Source of the DNA: Auanema rhodensis
Taxonomy: Eukaryota; Nematoda; Chromadorea; Rhabditida; Rhabditidae
Length of the DNA: 64,000 nucleotides
Direction of reading: 5' to 3'
Assembly (NCBI GenBank): GCA_964057225.1
Contig: OZ059897.1
Location: 496,001 to 560,000, forward strand
This document shows, piece after piece, positions 51,401 to 64,000 of the stretch (the stretch's first letter is position 1; each line of letters starts with the position of its first letter). The position numbers and the translations under genes are program-made. The notes beneath the pieces were generated by a model. That model was not told the DNA's origin. It worked only from the letters and a program-made list of their open reading frames with translations, and did no database searches.

Positions 51401-54400
51401 GTTATGATCGTTTGAAAAATGATGCATTAGTGTATGTTGAGTTTCCATGTACACTCAAAATTGCTTCCAAAAACATTTTGACAAAAATTTTTTCGAAAAA
51501 TTTCAAAATAATTTAGCGAAAAGTAGATGTTTTTAGATTCCTTTTTTCGAGGCAAAAACGATGGACAATGTTATTCAACGAAAAAATTAATTCTTCAGGG
51601 TGAAAATCGAGGATATAAGTGTGAACTTATATCAGTTGATATCTCGGTGCATTTTTCAGCTAGCGCAAATCTGATAACACAGATCGACGCAGCTTAAAAA
51701 TCCGCATCGAATGCACTTTAATACATTAATAAAAGCTTAATACAAAAATTAGTTATGATCGTTTCAAAAATGATGCATTAGTGTATGTTGAGTTTCCATG
51801 TACACTCAACATTGCTTCCAAAAACATTTTGACAAAAATTTTTTCGAAATATTTCAAAATAATTTAGCAAAAAGTAGATGTTTTTAGATTCCTTTTTTCG
51901 AGGCAAAAACGATGGACAATGTTATTCAACGAAAAAATTAATTCTTCAGGGTGAAAATCGAGGATATAAGTGTGAACTTATATCAGTTGATATCTCGTTG
52001 AATTTTTCAGCTAGCGCAAATCTGATAACACAGATCGACGCAGCTTAAAAATCCGCATCGAATGCATTATACTACATGGAGAAACGCTCAATACAAAAAT
52101 TAGTTATGATCGTTTGAAAAATGATGCATTAGTGTATGTTGAGTTTCCATGTACACTCAACATTGCTTCCAAAAACATTTTGACAAAACTTTTTTCGAAA
52201 AATTTCAAAATAATTTCGCAAAAAGTAGATGTTTTTAGATTCCTTTTTTCAAGGCAAAAACGATGGACAATGTTTTTCAACGAAAAAATTAATTCTTCAG
52301 GGTGAAAATCGAGGATATAAGTGTGAACTTATATCAGTTGATATCTCGGTGCATTTTGAAGCTAGGGGAAATCTGATAACACAAATCGACGCAGCTTAAT
52401 AATCCGCATCGAATGCACTATACTACATTGAGAAACGCTTAATACAAAAATTAGTTATGATCGTTTGAAAAATGATGCATTAGTGTATGTTGAGTTTCCA
52501 TGTACACTCAACATTGCTTCCAAAAACATTTTGAAAAAAATTTTTTCGAAAAATTTCAAAATAATTTAGCGAAAAGTAGATGTTTTTAGATTCCTTTTTT
52601 CAAGGCAAAAACGATGGACAATGTTATTCAACGAAAAAATTAATTCTTCAGGGTGAAAATCGAGGATATAAGTGTGAACTTATATCAGTTGATATCTCGG
52701 TGCATTTTCAAGCTAGCGGAAATCTGATAACACAGATCGACGCAGCTTAAAAATCCGCATCGAATGCACTATACTACATTAAGAAAAGCTGAATACAAAA
52801 ATTAGTTATGATCGTTTGAAAAATGATGCATTAGTGTATGTTGAGTTTCCATGTACACTCAAAATTGCTTCCAAAAACATTTTGACAAAAATTTTTTCGA
52901 AAAATTTCAAAATAATTTAGCGAAAAGTAGATGTTTTTAGATTCCTTTTTTCAAGGCAAAAACGATGGACAATGTTATTCAACGAAAAAATTAATTCTTC
53001 AGGGTGAAAATCGAGGATATAAGTGTGAACTTATATCAGTTGATATCTCGGTGCATTTTCAAGCTAGCGGAAATCTGATAACACAAATCGACGCAGCTTA
53101 AAAATCCGCATCGAATGCACTATACTACATTAAGAAAAGCTGAATACAAAAATTAGTTATGATCGTTTGAAAAATGATGCATTAGTGTATGTTGAGTTTC
53201 CATGTACACTCAAAATTGCTTCCAAAAACATTTTGACAAAAATTTTTTCGAAAAATTTCAAAATAATTTAGCGAAAAGTAGATGTTTTTAGATTCCTTTT
53301 TTCGAGGCAAAAACGATGGACAATGTTATTCAACGAAAAAATTAATTCTTCAGGGTGAAAATCGAGGATATAAGTGTGAACTTATATCAGTTGATATCTC
53401 GGTGCATTTTTCAGCTAGCGCAAATCTGATAACACAGATCGACGCAGCTCAATAATCCGCATCGAATGCACTATACTACATTAAGAAAAGCTTAATACAA
53501 GAATTAGTTATGATCGTTTGAAAAATGATGCAATAGTGTATGTTGAGTTTCCATGTACACTCAAAATTGCTTCCAAAAACATTTTGACAAAAATTTTTTC
53601 GAAAAATTTCAAAATAATTTAGCGAAAAGTAGATGTTTTTAGATTCCTTTTTTCAAGGCAAAAACGATGGACAATGTTATTCAACGAAAAAATTAATTCT
53701 TCAGGGTGAAAATCGAGGATATAAGTGTGAACTTATATCAGTTGATATCTCGGTGAATTTTTCAGCTAGCGCAAATCTGATAACACAGATCGACGCAGCT
53801 TAAAAATCCGCATCGAATGCATTATACTACATGGAGAAACGCTCAATACAAAAATTAGTTATGATCGTTTGAAAAATGATGCATTAGTGTATGTTGAGTT
53901 TCCATGTACACTCAACATTGCTTCCAAAAACATTTTGACAAAACTTTTTTCGAAAAATTTCAAAATAATTTCGCAAAAAGTAGATGTTTTTAGATTCCTT
54001 TTTTCAAGGCAAAAACGATGGACAATGTTTTTCAACGAAAAAATTAATTCTTCAGGGTGAAAATCGAGGATATAAGTGTGAACTTATATCAGTTGATATC
54101 TCGGTGCATTTTGAAGCTAGGGGAAATCTGATAACACAAATCGACGCAGCTTAATAATCCGCATCGAATGCACTATACTACATTGAGAAACGCTTAATAC
54201 AAAAATTAGTTATGATCGTTTGAAAAATGATGCATTAGTGTATGTTGAGTTTCCATGTACACTCAACATTGCTTCCAAAAACATTTTGAAAAAAATTTTT
54301 TCGAAAAATTTCAAAATAATTTAGCGAAAAGTAGATGTTTTTAGATTCCTTTTTTCAAGGCAAAAACGATGGACAATGTTATTCAACGAAAAAATTAATT

Positions 54401-57400
54401 CTTCAGGGTGAAAATCGAGGATATAAGTGTGAACTTATATCAGTTGATATCTCGGTGCATTTTCAAGCTAGCGGAAATCTGATAACACAGATCGACGCAG
54501 CTTAAAAATGCGCATCGAATGCATTATACTACATGGAGAAACGCTCAATACAAAAATTAGTTATGATCGTTTGAAAAATGATGCATTAGTGTATGTTGAG
54601 TTTCCATGTACACTCAAAATTGCTTCCAAAAACATTTTGACAAAAATTTTTTCGAAAAATTTCAAAATAATTTAGCGAAAAGTAGATGTTTTTAGATTCC
54701 TTTTTTCGAGGCAAAAACGATGGACAATGTTATTCAACGAAAAAATTAATTCTTCAGGGTGAAAATCGAGGATATAAGTGTGAACTTATATCAGTTGATA
54801 TCTCGGTGCATTTTTCAGCTAGCGCAAATCTGATAACACAGATCGACGCAGCTTAAAAATCCGCATCGAATGCACTTTAATACATTAATAAAAGCTTAAT
54901 ACAAAAATTAGTTATGATCGTTTCAAAAATGATGCATTAGTGTATGTTGAGTTTCCATGTACACTCAACATTGCTTCCAAAAACATTTTGACAAAAATTT
55001 TTTCGAAATATTTCAAAATAATTTAGCAAAAAGTAGATGTTTTTAGATTCCTTTTTTTGAGGCAAAAACGATGGACAATGTTATTCAACGAAAAAATTAA
55101 TTCTTCAGGGTGAAAATCGAGGATATAGGTGTGAACTTATATCAGTTGATATCTCGGTGCATCTTTAAGCTAGCGCAAATCTGATAGTACAGATCGACGC
55201 AGCTTAAAAATGCGCATCGAATGCATTATACTACATGGAGAAACGCTCAATACAAAAATTAGTTATGATCGTTTGAAAAATGATGCATTAGTGTATGTTG
55301 AGTTTCCATGTACACTCAACATTGCTTCCAAAAACATTTTGACAAAACTTTTTTCGAAAAATTTCAAAATAATTTCGCAAAAAGTAGATGTTTTTAGATT
55401 CCTTTTTTCAAGGCAAAAACGATGGACAATGTTTTTCAACGAAAAAATTAATTCTTCAGGGTGAAAATCGAGGATATAAGTGTGAACTTATATCAGTTGA
55501 TATCTCGGTGCATTTTGAAGCTAGGGGAAATCTGATAACACAAATCGACGCAGCTTAATAATCCGCATCGAATGCACTATACTACATTGAGAAACGCTTA
55601 ATACAAAAATTAGTTATGATCGTTTGAAAAATGATGCATTAGTGTATGTTGAGTTTCCATGTACACTCAACATTGCTTCCAAAAACATTTTGAAAAAAAT
55701 TTTTTCGAAAAATTTCAAAATAATTTAGCGAAAAGTAGATGTTTTTAGATTCCTTTTTTCAAGGCAAAAACGATGGACAATGTTATTCAACGAAAAAATT
55801 AATTCTTCAGGGTGAAAATCGAGGATATAAGTGTGAACTTATATCAGTTGATATCTCGGTGCATTTTTAAGCTAGCGGAAATCTGATAACACAGATCGAC
55901 GCAGCTTAAAAATCCGCATCGAATGCACTATACTACATTAAGAAAAGCTGAATACAAAAATTAGTTATGATCGTTTGAAAAATGATGCATTAGTGTATGT
56001 TGAGTTTCCATGTACACTCAAAATTGCTTCCAAAAACATTTTGACAAAAATTTTTTCGAAAAATTTCAAAATAATTTAGCGAAAAGTAGATGTTTTTAGA
56101 TTCCTTTTTTCAAGGCAAAAACGATGGACAATGTTATTCAACGAAAAAATTAATTCTTCAGGGTGAAAATCGAGGATATAAGTGTGAACTTATATCAGTT
56201 GATATCTCGGTGCATTTTTCAGCTAGCGCAAATCTGATAACACAGATCGACGCAGCTTAAAAATCCGCATCGAATGCACTATACTACATTAAGAAAAGCT
56301 GAATACAAAAATTAGTTATGATCGTTTCAAAAATGATGCATTAGTGTATGTTGAGTTTCCATGTACACTCAACATTGCTTCCAAAAACATTTTGACAAAA
56401 ATTTTTTCGAAATATTTCAAAATAATTTAGCAAAAAGTAGATGTTTTTAGATTCCTTTTTTTGAGGCAAAAACGATGGACAATGTTATTCAACGAAAAAA
56501 TTAATTCTTCAGGGTGAAAATCGAGGATATAGGTGTGAACTTATATCAGTTGATATCTCGGTGCATCTTTAAGCTAGCGCAAATCTGATAGTACAGATCG
56601 ACGCAGCTTAAAAATGCGCATCGAATGCATTATACTACATGGAGAAACGCTCAATACAAAAATTAGTTATGATCGTTTGAAAAATGATGCATTAGTGTAT
56701 GTTGAGTTTCCATGTACACTCAACATTGCTTCCAAAAACATTTTGACAAAACTTTTTTCGAAAAATTTCAAAATAATTTCGCAAAAAGTAGATGTTTTTA
56801 GATTCCTTTTTTCAAGGCAAAAACGATGGACAATGTTTTTCAACGAAAAAATTAATTCTTCAGGGTGAAAATCGAGGATATAAGTGTGAACTTATATCAG
56901 TTGATATCTCGGTGCATTTTGAAGCTAGGGGAAATCTGATAACACAAATCGACGCAGCTTAATAATCCGCATCGAATGCACTATACTACATTGAGAAACG
57001 CTTAATACAAAAATTAGTTATGATCGTTTGAAAAATGATGCATTAGTGTATGTTGAGTTTCCATGTACACTCAACATTGCTTCCAAAAACATTTTGAAAA
57101 AAATTTTTTCGAAAAATTTCAAAATAATTTAGCGAAAAGTAGATGTTTTTAGATTCCTTTTTTCAAGGCAAAAACGATGGACAATGTTATTCAACGAAAA
57201 AATTAATTCTTCAGGGTGAAAATCGAGGATATAAGTGTGAACTTATATCAGTTGATATCTCGGTGCATTTTTAAGCTAGCGGAAATCTGATAACACAGAT
57301 CGACGCAGCTTAAAAATCCGCATCGAATGCACTATACTACATTAAGAAAAGCTGAATACAAAAATTAGTTATGATCGTTTGAAAAATGATGCATTAGTGT

Positions 57401-58300
57401 ATGTTGAGTTTCCATGTACACTCAAAATTGCTTCCAAAAACATTTTGACAAAAATTTTTTCGAAAAATTTCAAAATAATTTAGCGAAAAGTAGATGTTTT
57501 TAGATTCCTTTTTTCGAGGCAAAAACGATGGACAATGTTATTCAACGAAAAAATTAATTCTTCAGGGTGAAAATCGAGGATATAAGTGTGAACTTATATC
57601 AGTTGATATCTCGGTGCATTTTTCAGCTAGCGCAAATCTGATAACACAGATCGACGCAGCTTAATAATCCGCATCGAATGCACTATACTACATTAAGAGA
57701 AGCTTAATACAAGAATTAGTTATGATCGTTTGAAAAATGATGCATTAGTGTATGTTGAGTTTCCATGTACACTCAACATTGCTTCCAAAAACATTTTGAC
57801 AAAACTTTTTTCGAAAAATTTCAAAATAATTTCGCAAAAAGTAGATGTTTTTAGATTCCTTTTTTCAAGGCAAAAACGATGGACAATGTTTTTCAACGAA
57901 AAAATTAATTCTTCAGGGTGAAAATCGAGGATATAAGTGTGAACTTATATCAGTTGATATCTCGGTGCATTTTGAAGCTAGGGGAAATCTGATAACACAA
58001 ATCGACGCAGCTTAATAATCCGCATCGAATGCACTATACTACATTGAGAAACGCTTAATACAAAAATTAGTTATGATCGTTTGAAAAATGATGCATTAGT
58101 GTATGTTGAGTTTCCATGTACACTCAACATTGCTTCCAAAAACATTTTGAAAAAAATTTTTTCGAAAAATTTCAAAATAATTTAGCGAAAAGTAGATGTT
58201 TTTAGATTCCTTTTTTCAAGGCAAAAACGATGGACAATGTTATTCAACGAAAAAATTAATTCTTCAGGGTGAAAATCGAGGATATAAGTGTGAACTTATA
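39400..58300 (+). repeat. Satellite B central block, exactly 351-bp register with 3-, 4- and 5-monomer spacings
   Basis: One diagnostic monomer variant has 'caaaacttttttcg', 'aataatttcgcaaaaag' and 'caatgtttttcaacg'. It occurs at phase points 39478, 39829, 40882, 41233, 42988, 44392, 46147, 47551, 49306, 50710, 51061, 52114, 53869, 55273, 56677 and 57730. All spacings are multiples of 351 (351, 1053, 1404 or 1755), and the full span is 52 x 351. In this variant a TAG stop is changed to TCG, which opens a 63-codon frame (84 codons when the upstream 'aaaatgcgcatcg' supplies an ATG). The frames end at the same TGA in every copy. Confidence 0.9.
47430..56270 (+). repeat. 13-mer (4563 bp) tandem segmental duplication in satellite B
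   Basis: Private variants recur exactly 4563 bp apart. 'ctcgttgaatttttcagc' lies at 47431 and 51994. 'ctcggtgaatttttcagc' lies at 49186 and 53749. The diagnostic frames at 47551, 49306 and 50710 (phase) recur at 52114, 53869 and 55273. The copies diverge near 56.27 kb, where the expected 'actttaatacattaataaaagc' is replaced by 'actatactacattaagaaaagc'. Single changes specific to one copy ('gaatttatatcag' near 50219, 'gcagctcaataatcc' near 53444) show that the copies are distinct sequences. Confidence 0.85.
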
Positions 58301-61300
58301 TCAGTTGATATCTCGGTGCATTTTTAAGCTAGCGGAAATCTGATAACACAGATCGACGCAGCTTAAAAATCCGCATCGAATGCACTATACTACATTAAGA
58401 AAAGCTGAATACAAAAATTAGTTATGATCGTTTGAAAAATGATGCATTAGTGTATGTTGAGTTTCCATGTACACTCAAAATTGCTTCCAAAAACATTTTG
58501 ACAAAAATTTTTTCGAAAAATTTCAAAATAATTTAGCGAAAAGTAGATGTTTTTAGATTCCTTTTTTCGAGGCAAAAACGATGGACAATGTTATTCAACG
58601 AAAAAATTAATTCTTCAGGGTGAAAATCGAGGATATAAGTGTGAACTTATATCAGTTGATATCTCGGTGCATTTTTCAGCTAGCGCAAATCTGATAACAC
58701 AGATCGACGCAGCTTAATAATCCGCATCGAATGCACTATACTACATTAAGAGAAGCTTAATACAAGAATTAGTTATGATCGTTTGAAAAATGATGCAATA
58801 GTGTATGTTGAGTTTCCATGTACACTCAAAATTGCTTCCAAAAACATTTTGACAAAAATTTTTTCGAAAAATTTCAAAATAATTTAGCGAAAAGTAGATG
58901 TTTTTAGAATCCTTTTTTCAAGGCAAAAACGATGGACAATGTTATTCAACGAAAAAATTAATTCTTCAGGGTGAAAATCGAGGATATAAGTGTGAACTTA
59001 TATCAGTTGATATCTCGGTGCATTTTTCAGCTAGCGCAAATCTGATAACACAGATCGACGCAGCTTAAAAATCCGCATCGAATGCACTATACTACATTAA
59101 GAAAAGCTTAATACAAAAATTAGTTATGATCGTTTGAAAAATGATGCATTAGTGTATGTTGAGTTTCCATGTACACTCAAAATTGCTTCCAAAAACATTT
59201 TGACAAAAATTTTTTCGAAAAATTTCAAGATAATTTAGCGAAAAGTAGATGTTTTTAGATTCCTTTTTTCGAGGCAAAAACGATGGACAATGTTATTCAA
59301 CGAAAAAATTAATTCTTCAGGGTGAAAATCGAGGATATAAGTGTGAACTTATATCAGTTGATATCTCGGTGCATTTTTCAGCTAGCGCAAATCTGATAAC
59401 ACAGATCGACGCAGCTTAAAAATCCGCATCGAATGCACTATACTACATTAAGAAAAGCTGAATACAAAAATTAGTTATGATCGTTTGAAAAATGATGCAT
59501 TAGTGTATGTTGAGTTTCCATGTACACTCAAAACTGCTTCCAAAAACATTTTGACAAAAATTTTTTCGAAAAATTTCAAAATAATTTAGCGAAAAGTAGA
59601 TGTTTTTAGATTCCTTTTTTCGAGGCAAAAACGATGGACAATGTTATTCAACGAAAAAATTAATTCTTCAGGGTGAAAATCGAGGATATAAGTGTGAACA
59701 TATATCAGTTGATATCTCGGCGCATTTTTAAGCCAGCGCAAATCTGATAACACAGATCGACGCAGCTTAAAAATCCGCATCGAATGCACTATACTACATT
59801 AAGAAAAGCTGAATACAAAAATTAGTTATGATCGTTTGAAAAATGATGCATTAGTGTATGTTGAGTTTCCATGTACACTCAAAATTGCTTCCAAAAACAT
59901 TTTGACAAAAATTTTTTCGAAAAATTTCAAAATAATTTAGCGAAAAGTAGATGTTTTTAGATTCCTGTTTTCGAGGCAAAAACGATGGACAATGTTATTC
60001 AACGAAAAAATTAATTCTTCAGGGTGAAAATCGAGGATATAAGTGTGAACTTATATCAGTTGATATCTCGGTGCATTTTTCAGCTAGCGCAAATCTGATA
60101 ACACAGATCGACGCAGCTTAAAAATCCGCATCGAATGCACTATACTACATTAGGAAAAGCTTAATACAAAAATTAGTTATGATCGTTTGAAAAATGATGC
60201 ATTAGTGTATGTTGAGTTTCCATGTACACTCAAAATTGCTTCCAAAAACATTTTGACAAAAATTTTTTCGAAAAATTTCAAAATAATTTAGCGAAAAGTA
60301 GATGTTTTTAGATTCCTTTTTTCGAGGCAAAAACGATGGACAATGTTATTCAACGAAAAAATTAATTTTTCAGGGTGAAAATCGAGGATATAAGTGTGAA
60401 CTTATATCAGTTGATATCTCGGTGCATTTTTCAGCTAGCGCAAATCTGATAACACAGATCGACGCAGCTTAAAAATCCGCATCGAATGCACTATACTACA
60501 TTAGGAAAAGCTTAATACAAAAATTAGTTATGATCGTTTGAAAAATGATGCATTAGTGTATGTTGAGTTTCCATGTACACTCAAAATTGCTTCCAAAAAC
60601 ATTTTGACAAAAATTTTTTCGAAAAATTTCAAGATAATTTAGCGAAAAGTAGATGTTTTTAGATTCCTTTTTTCGAGGCAAAAACGATGGACAATGTTAT
60701 TCAACGAAAAAATTAATTCTTCAGGGTGAAAATCGAGGATATAAGTGTGAACTTATATCAGTTGATATCTCGGTGCATTTTTCAGCTAGCGCAAATCTGA
60801 TAACACAGATCGACGCAGCTTAAAAATCCGCATCGAATGCACTATACTACATTAAGAAAAGCTGAATACAAAAATTAGTTATGATCGTTTGAAAAATGAT
60901 GCATTAGTGTATGTTGAGTTTCCATGTACACTCAAAATTGCTTCCAAAAACATTTTGACAAAAATTTTTTCGAAAAATTTCAAAATAATTTAGCGAAAAG
61001 TAGATGTTTTTAGATTCCTTTTTTCGAGGCAAAAACGATGGACAATGTTATTCAACGAAAAAATTAATTCTTCAGGGTGAAAATCGAGGATATAAGTGTG
61101 AACTTATATCAGTTGATATCTCGGTGCATTTTTCAGCTAGCGCAAATCTGATAACACAGATCGACGCAGCTTAAAAATCCGCATCGAATGCACTATACTA
61201 CATTAGGAAAAGCTTAATACAAAAATTAGTTATGATCGTTTGAAAAATGATGCATTAGTGTATGTTGAGTTTCCATGTACACTCAAAATTGCTTCCAAAA

Positions 61301-64000
61301 ACATTTTGACAAAAATTTTTTCGAAAAATTTCAAGATAATTTAGCGAAAAGTAGATGTTTTTAGATTCCTTTTTTCGAGGCAAAAACGATGGACAATGTT
61401 ATTCAACGAAAAAATTAATTCTTCAGGGTGAAAATCGAGGATATAAGTGTGAACTTATATCAGTTGATATCTCGGTGCATTTTTCAGCTAGCGCAAATCT
61501 GATAACACAGATCGACGCAGCTTAAAAATCCGCATCGAATGCACTATACTACATTAAGAAAAGCTGAATACAAAAATTAGTTATGATCGTTTGAAAAATG
61601 ATGCATTAGTGTATGTTGAGTTTCCATGTACACTCAAAACTGCTTCCAAAAACATTTTGACAAAAATTTTTTCGAAAAATTTCAAAATAATTTAGCGAAA
61701 AGTAGATGTTTTCAAATTTCTTTTTTCGAGGCAAAAACGATGGACAATGTTATTCAACGAAAAAATTAATTCTTCAGGGTGAAAATCGAGGATATAAGTG
61801 TGAACCTATATCAGTTGATATCTCGGCGCATTTTTAAGCCAGCGCAAATCTGATAACACAGATCGACGCAGCTTAAAAATCCGCATCGAATGCACTATAC
61901 TACATTAAGAAAAGCTGAATACAAAAATTAGTTATGATCGTTTGAAAAATGATGCATTAGTGTATGTTGAGTTTCCATGTACACTCAAAATTGCTTCCAA
62001 AAACATTTTGACAAAAATTTTTTCGAAAAATTTCAAAATAATTTAGCGAAAAGTAGATGTTTTTAGATTCCTTTTTTCGAGGCAAAAACGATGGACAATG
62101 TTATTCAACGAAAAAATTAATTCTTCAGGGTGAAAATCGAGGATATAAGTGTGAACTTATATCAGTTGATATCTCGGTGCATTTTTCAGCTAGCGCAAAT
62201 CTGATAACACAGATCGACGCAGCTTAAAAATCCGCATCGAATGCACTATACTACATTAAGAAAAGCTTAATACAAAAATTAGTTATGATCGTTTGAAAAA
62301 TGATGCAATAGTGTATGTTGAGTTTCCATGTACACTCAAAATTGCTTCCAAAAACATTTTGACAAAAATTTTTTCGAAAAATTTCAAAATAATTTAGCGA
62401 AAAGTAGATGTTTTTAGATTCCTTTTTTCGAGGCAAAAACGATGGACAATGTTATTCAACGAAAAAATTAATTCTTCAGGGTGAAAATCGAGGATATAAG
62501 TGTGAACTTATATCAGTTGATATCTCGGTGCATTTTTCAGCTAGCGCAAATCTGATAACACAGATCGACGCAGCTTAAAAATCCGCATCGAATGCACTAT
62601 ACTACATTAGGAAAAGCTTAATACAAAAATTAGTTATGATCGTTTGAAAAATGATGCATTAGTGTATGTTGAGTTTCCATGTACACTCAAAATTGCTTCC
62701 AAAAACATTTTGACAAAAATTTTTTCGAAAAATTTCAAGATAATTTAGCGAAAAGTAGATGTTTTTAGATTCCTTTTTTTGAGGCAAAAACGATGGACAA
62801 TGTTATTCAACGAAAAAATTAATTCTTCAGGGTGAAAATCGAGGATATAAGTGTGAACTTATATCAGTTGATATCTCGGTGCATTTTTCAGCTAGCGCAA
62901 ATCTGATAACACAGATCGACGCAGCTTAAAAATCCGCATCGAATGCACTATACTACATTAAGAAAAGCTGAATACAAAAATTAGTTATGATCGTTTGAAA
63001 AATGATGCATTAGTGTATGTTGAGTTTCCATGTACACTCAAAACTGCTTCCAAAAACATTTTGACAAAAATTTTTTCGAAAAATTTCAAAATAATTTAGC
63101 GAAAAGTAGATGTTTTTAAATTCCTTTTTTCGAGGCAAAAACGATGGACAATGTTATTCAACGAAAAAATTAATTCTTCAGGGTGAAAATCGAGGATATA
63201 AGTGTGAACCTATATCAGTTGATATCTCGGCGCATTTTTAAGCCAGCGCAAATCTGATAACACAGATCGACGCAGCTTAAAAATCCGCATCGAATGCACT
63301 ATACTACATTAAGAAAAGCTGAATACAAAAATTAGTTATGATCGTTTGAAAAATGATGCATTAGTGTATGTTGAGTTTCCATGTACACTCAAAATTGCTT
63401 CCAAAAACATTTTGACAAAAATTTTTTCGAAAAATTTCAAAATAATTTAGCGAAAAGTAGATGTTTTTAGATTCCTTTTTTCGAGGCAAAAACGATGGAC
63501 AATGTTATTCAACGAAAAAATTAATTCTTCAGGGTGAAAATCAAGGATATAGGTGTGAACTTATAGCAGTTGATATCTCGGTGCATTTTTAAGCTAGCGG
63601 AAATCTGATAACACAGATCGACGCAGCTTAAAAATCCGCATCGAATGCACTACACTACATTAAGAAAAGCTTAATACAAAAATTAGTTATGATCGTTTGA
63701 AAAATGATGCAATAGTGTATGTTGAGTTTCCATGTACACTCAAAATTGCTTCCAAAAACATTTTGACAAAAATTTTTTCGAAAAATTTCAAAATAATTTA
63801 GCAAAAAGTAGATGTTTTTAGATTCCTTTTTTCAAGGCAAAAACGATGGACAATGTTAATCAACGAAAAAATTAATTCTTCAGGGTGAAAATCGAGGATA
63901 TAGGTGTGAACTTATATCAGTTGATATCTCGGTGCATTTTTAAGCTAGCGGAAATGTGATAACACAGATCGACGCAGCTTGAAAATCCGCATCGAATGCA
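58300..64000 (+). repeat. Satellite B distal block, 6-mer and 4-mer spacings
   Basis: The variant 'aaaactgcttccaaaaac' lies near 59530, 61636 and 63040. The linked variant 'ctcggcgcatttttaagcc' lies near 59716, 61822 and 63226. Spacings are 2106 (6 x 351) and 1404 bp (4 x 351). 'gtgtgaacctatatc' marks only the last two copies, so the 1404-bp step is the younger event. Units here almost all carry 'actcaaaa' in dyad 1. The array leaves the window with slightly more private substitutions near 63.6-64.0 kb. Confidence 0.85.

Larger units (their letters stand above)
28163..64000 (+). repeat. Satellite B, 350-351 bp monomer, about 102 direct copies, continues past the window
   Basis: This is an unbroken head-to-tail array with the same polarity throughout. 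Constant words include 'cagatcgacgcagctt', 'ttagttatgatcgttt', 'tgttgagtttccatgtaca', 'ttgcttccaaaaacatt', 'aacgatggacaatgtt' and 'cagggtgaaaatcgagg'. The first unit is entered at 'aaatctgataacacag'. Successive entries at 28163, 28514, 28865, 29215, 29565, 29916 and 30266 give 350-351 bp. I see no similarity to satellite A. No gene lies within the array. Open frames of 63 or 84 codons recur once per higher-order unit and stop inside each monomer. Confidence 0.98.

Noticed and set aside
39478-57921. Repeated 63- and 84-codon + strand frames as small genes
   Set aside because: They exist only in one monomer variant of satellite B, where a TAG has become TCG. Only the 84-codon form has an ATG, created by 'aaaatgcgc'. 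No promoter or conservation distinct from the rest of the monomer is visible.
1-64000. CRISPR array or prokaryotic repeat system
   Set aside because: The repeats are 180-351 bp, contiguous, and lack unique spacers. No cas-like gene is present and the spacer holds eukaryotic histone sequence.

Overview
This is eukaryotic, non-genic heterochromatin. The window is almost entirely two unrelated A+T-rich satellite arrays, separated by about 0.85 kb of non-repetitive DNA. No intact protein gene, rRNA, tRNA or transposon is visible. The organism is probably a metazoan, because the spacer carries histone-gene remnants, including a hairpin of the type found at the 3' end of animal replication-dependent histone mRNAs. 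The satellites are insect-like in style (about 180 and 351 bp, A+T rich, higher-order repeats), but I cannot name the species. An arthropod is my low-confidence guess.

Satellite A (1-27312) has monomers of about 178-183 bp in two related types. Type I is 183 bp and contains a motif near 'tacaaagtatactagag'. Type II is 178-179 bp and contains 'gaacaggtttcaaaaa' and usually 'catggggaagtatt'. The array changes direction twice: + at 1-5283, - at about 5284-26648, and + again at 26649-27312. Mixed type I/II and hybrid units lie at both ends. The interior is nearly pure type II, arranged in nested higher-order repeats: about 714 bp (4-mer), 897 bp (5-mer), 1071 bp (6-mer), and larger offsets of 1792 and 3043 bp.

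The spacer (27313-28162) is the only complex DNA. On the minus strand it contains the first codons of a histone H4 gene (27683 downward, MSERGKGGKGL, then divergence and a stop). Upstream of it are a CCAAT box and a TATA-like box at plausible spacing. Further upstream, on the same strand, is a perfect 6-bp-stem, 4-nt-loop hairpin (28120-28135) resembling a histone mRNA 3' stem-loop. A 24-bp exact inverted repeat (27572-27595 / 28141-28164) brackets the region. I read this as a broken piece of a histone gene cluster caught between satellites.

Satellite B (28163-64000, running off the window) is about 102 direct copies of a 350-351 bp monomer, all in one direction. It divides into a proximal part with a 6-mer of about 2103 bp, a central part (about 39.4-58.3 kb) locked to exactly 351 bp with 3-, 4- and 5-monomer spacings and a 13-mer (4563 bp) duplication, and a distal part with 6-mer and 4-mer spacings. 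Most units carry two strong dyad symmetries.

The short open frames across the window are by-products of the repeats: they recur once per monomer or higher-order unit, and many open only from TTG. The working hypothesis is a centromeric or pericentromeric domain next to a former histone locus. The evidence for that is structural only.
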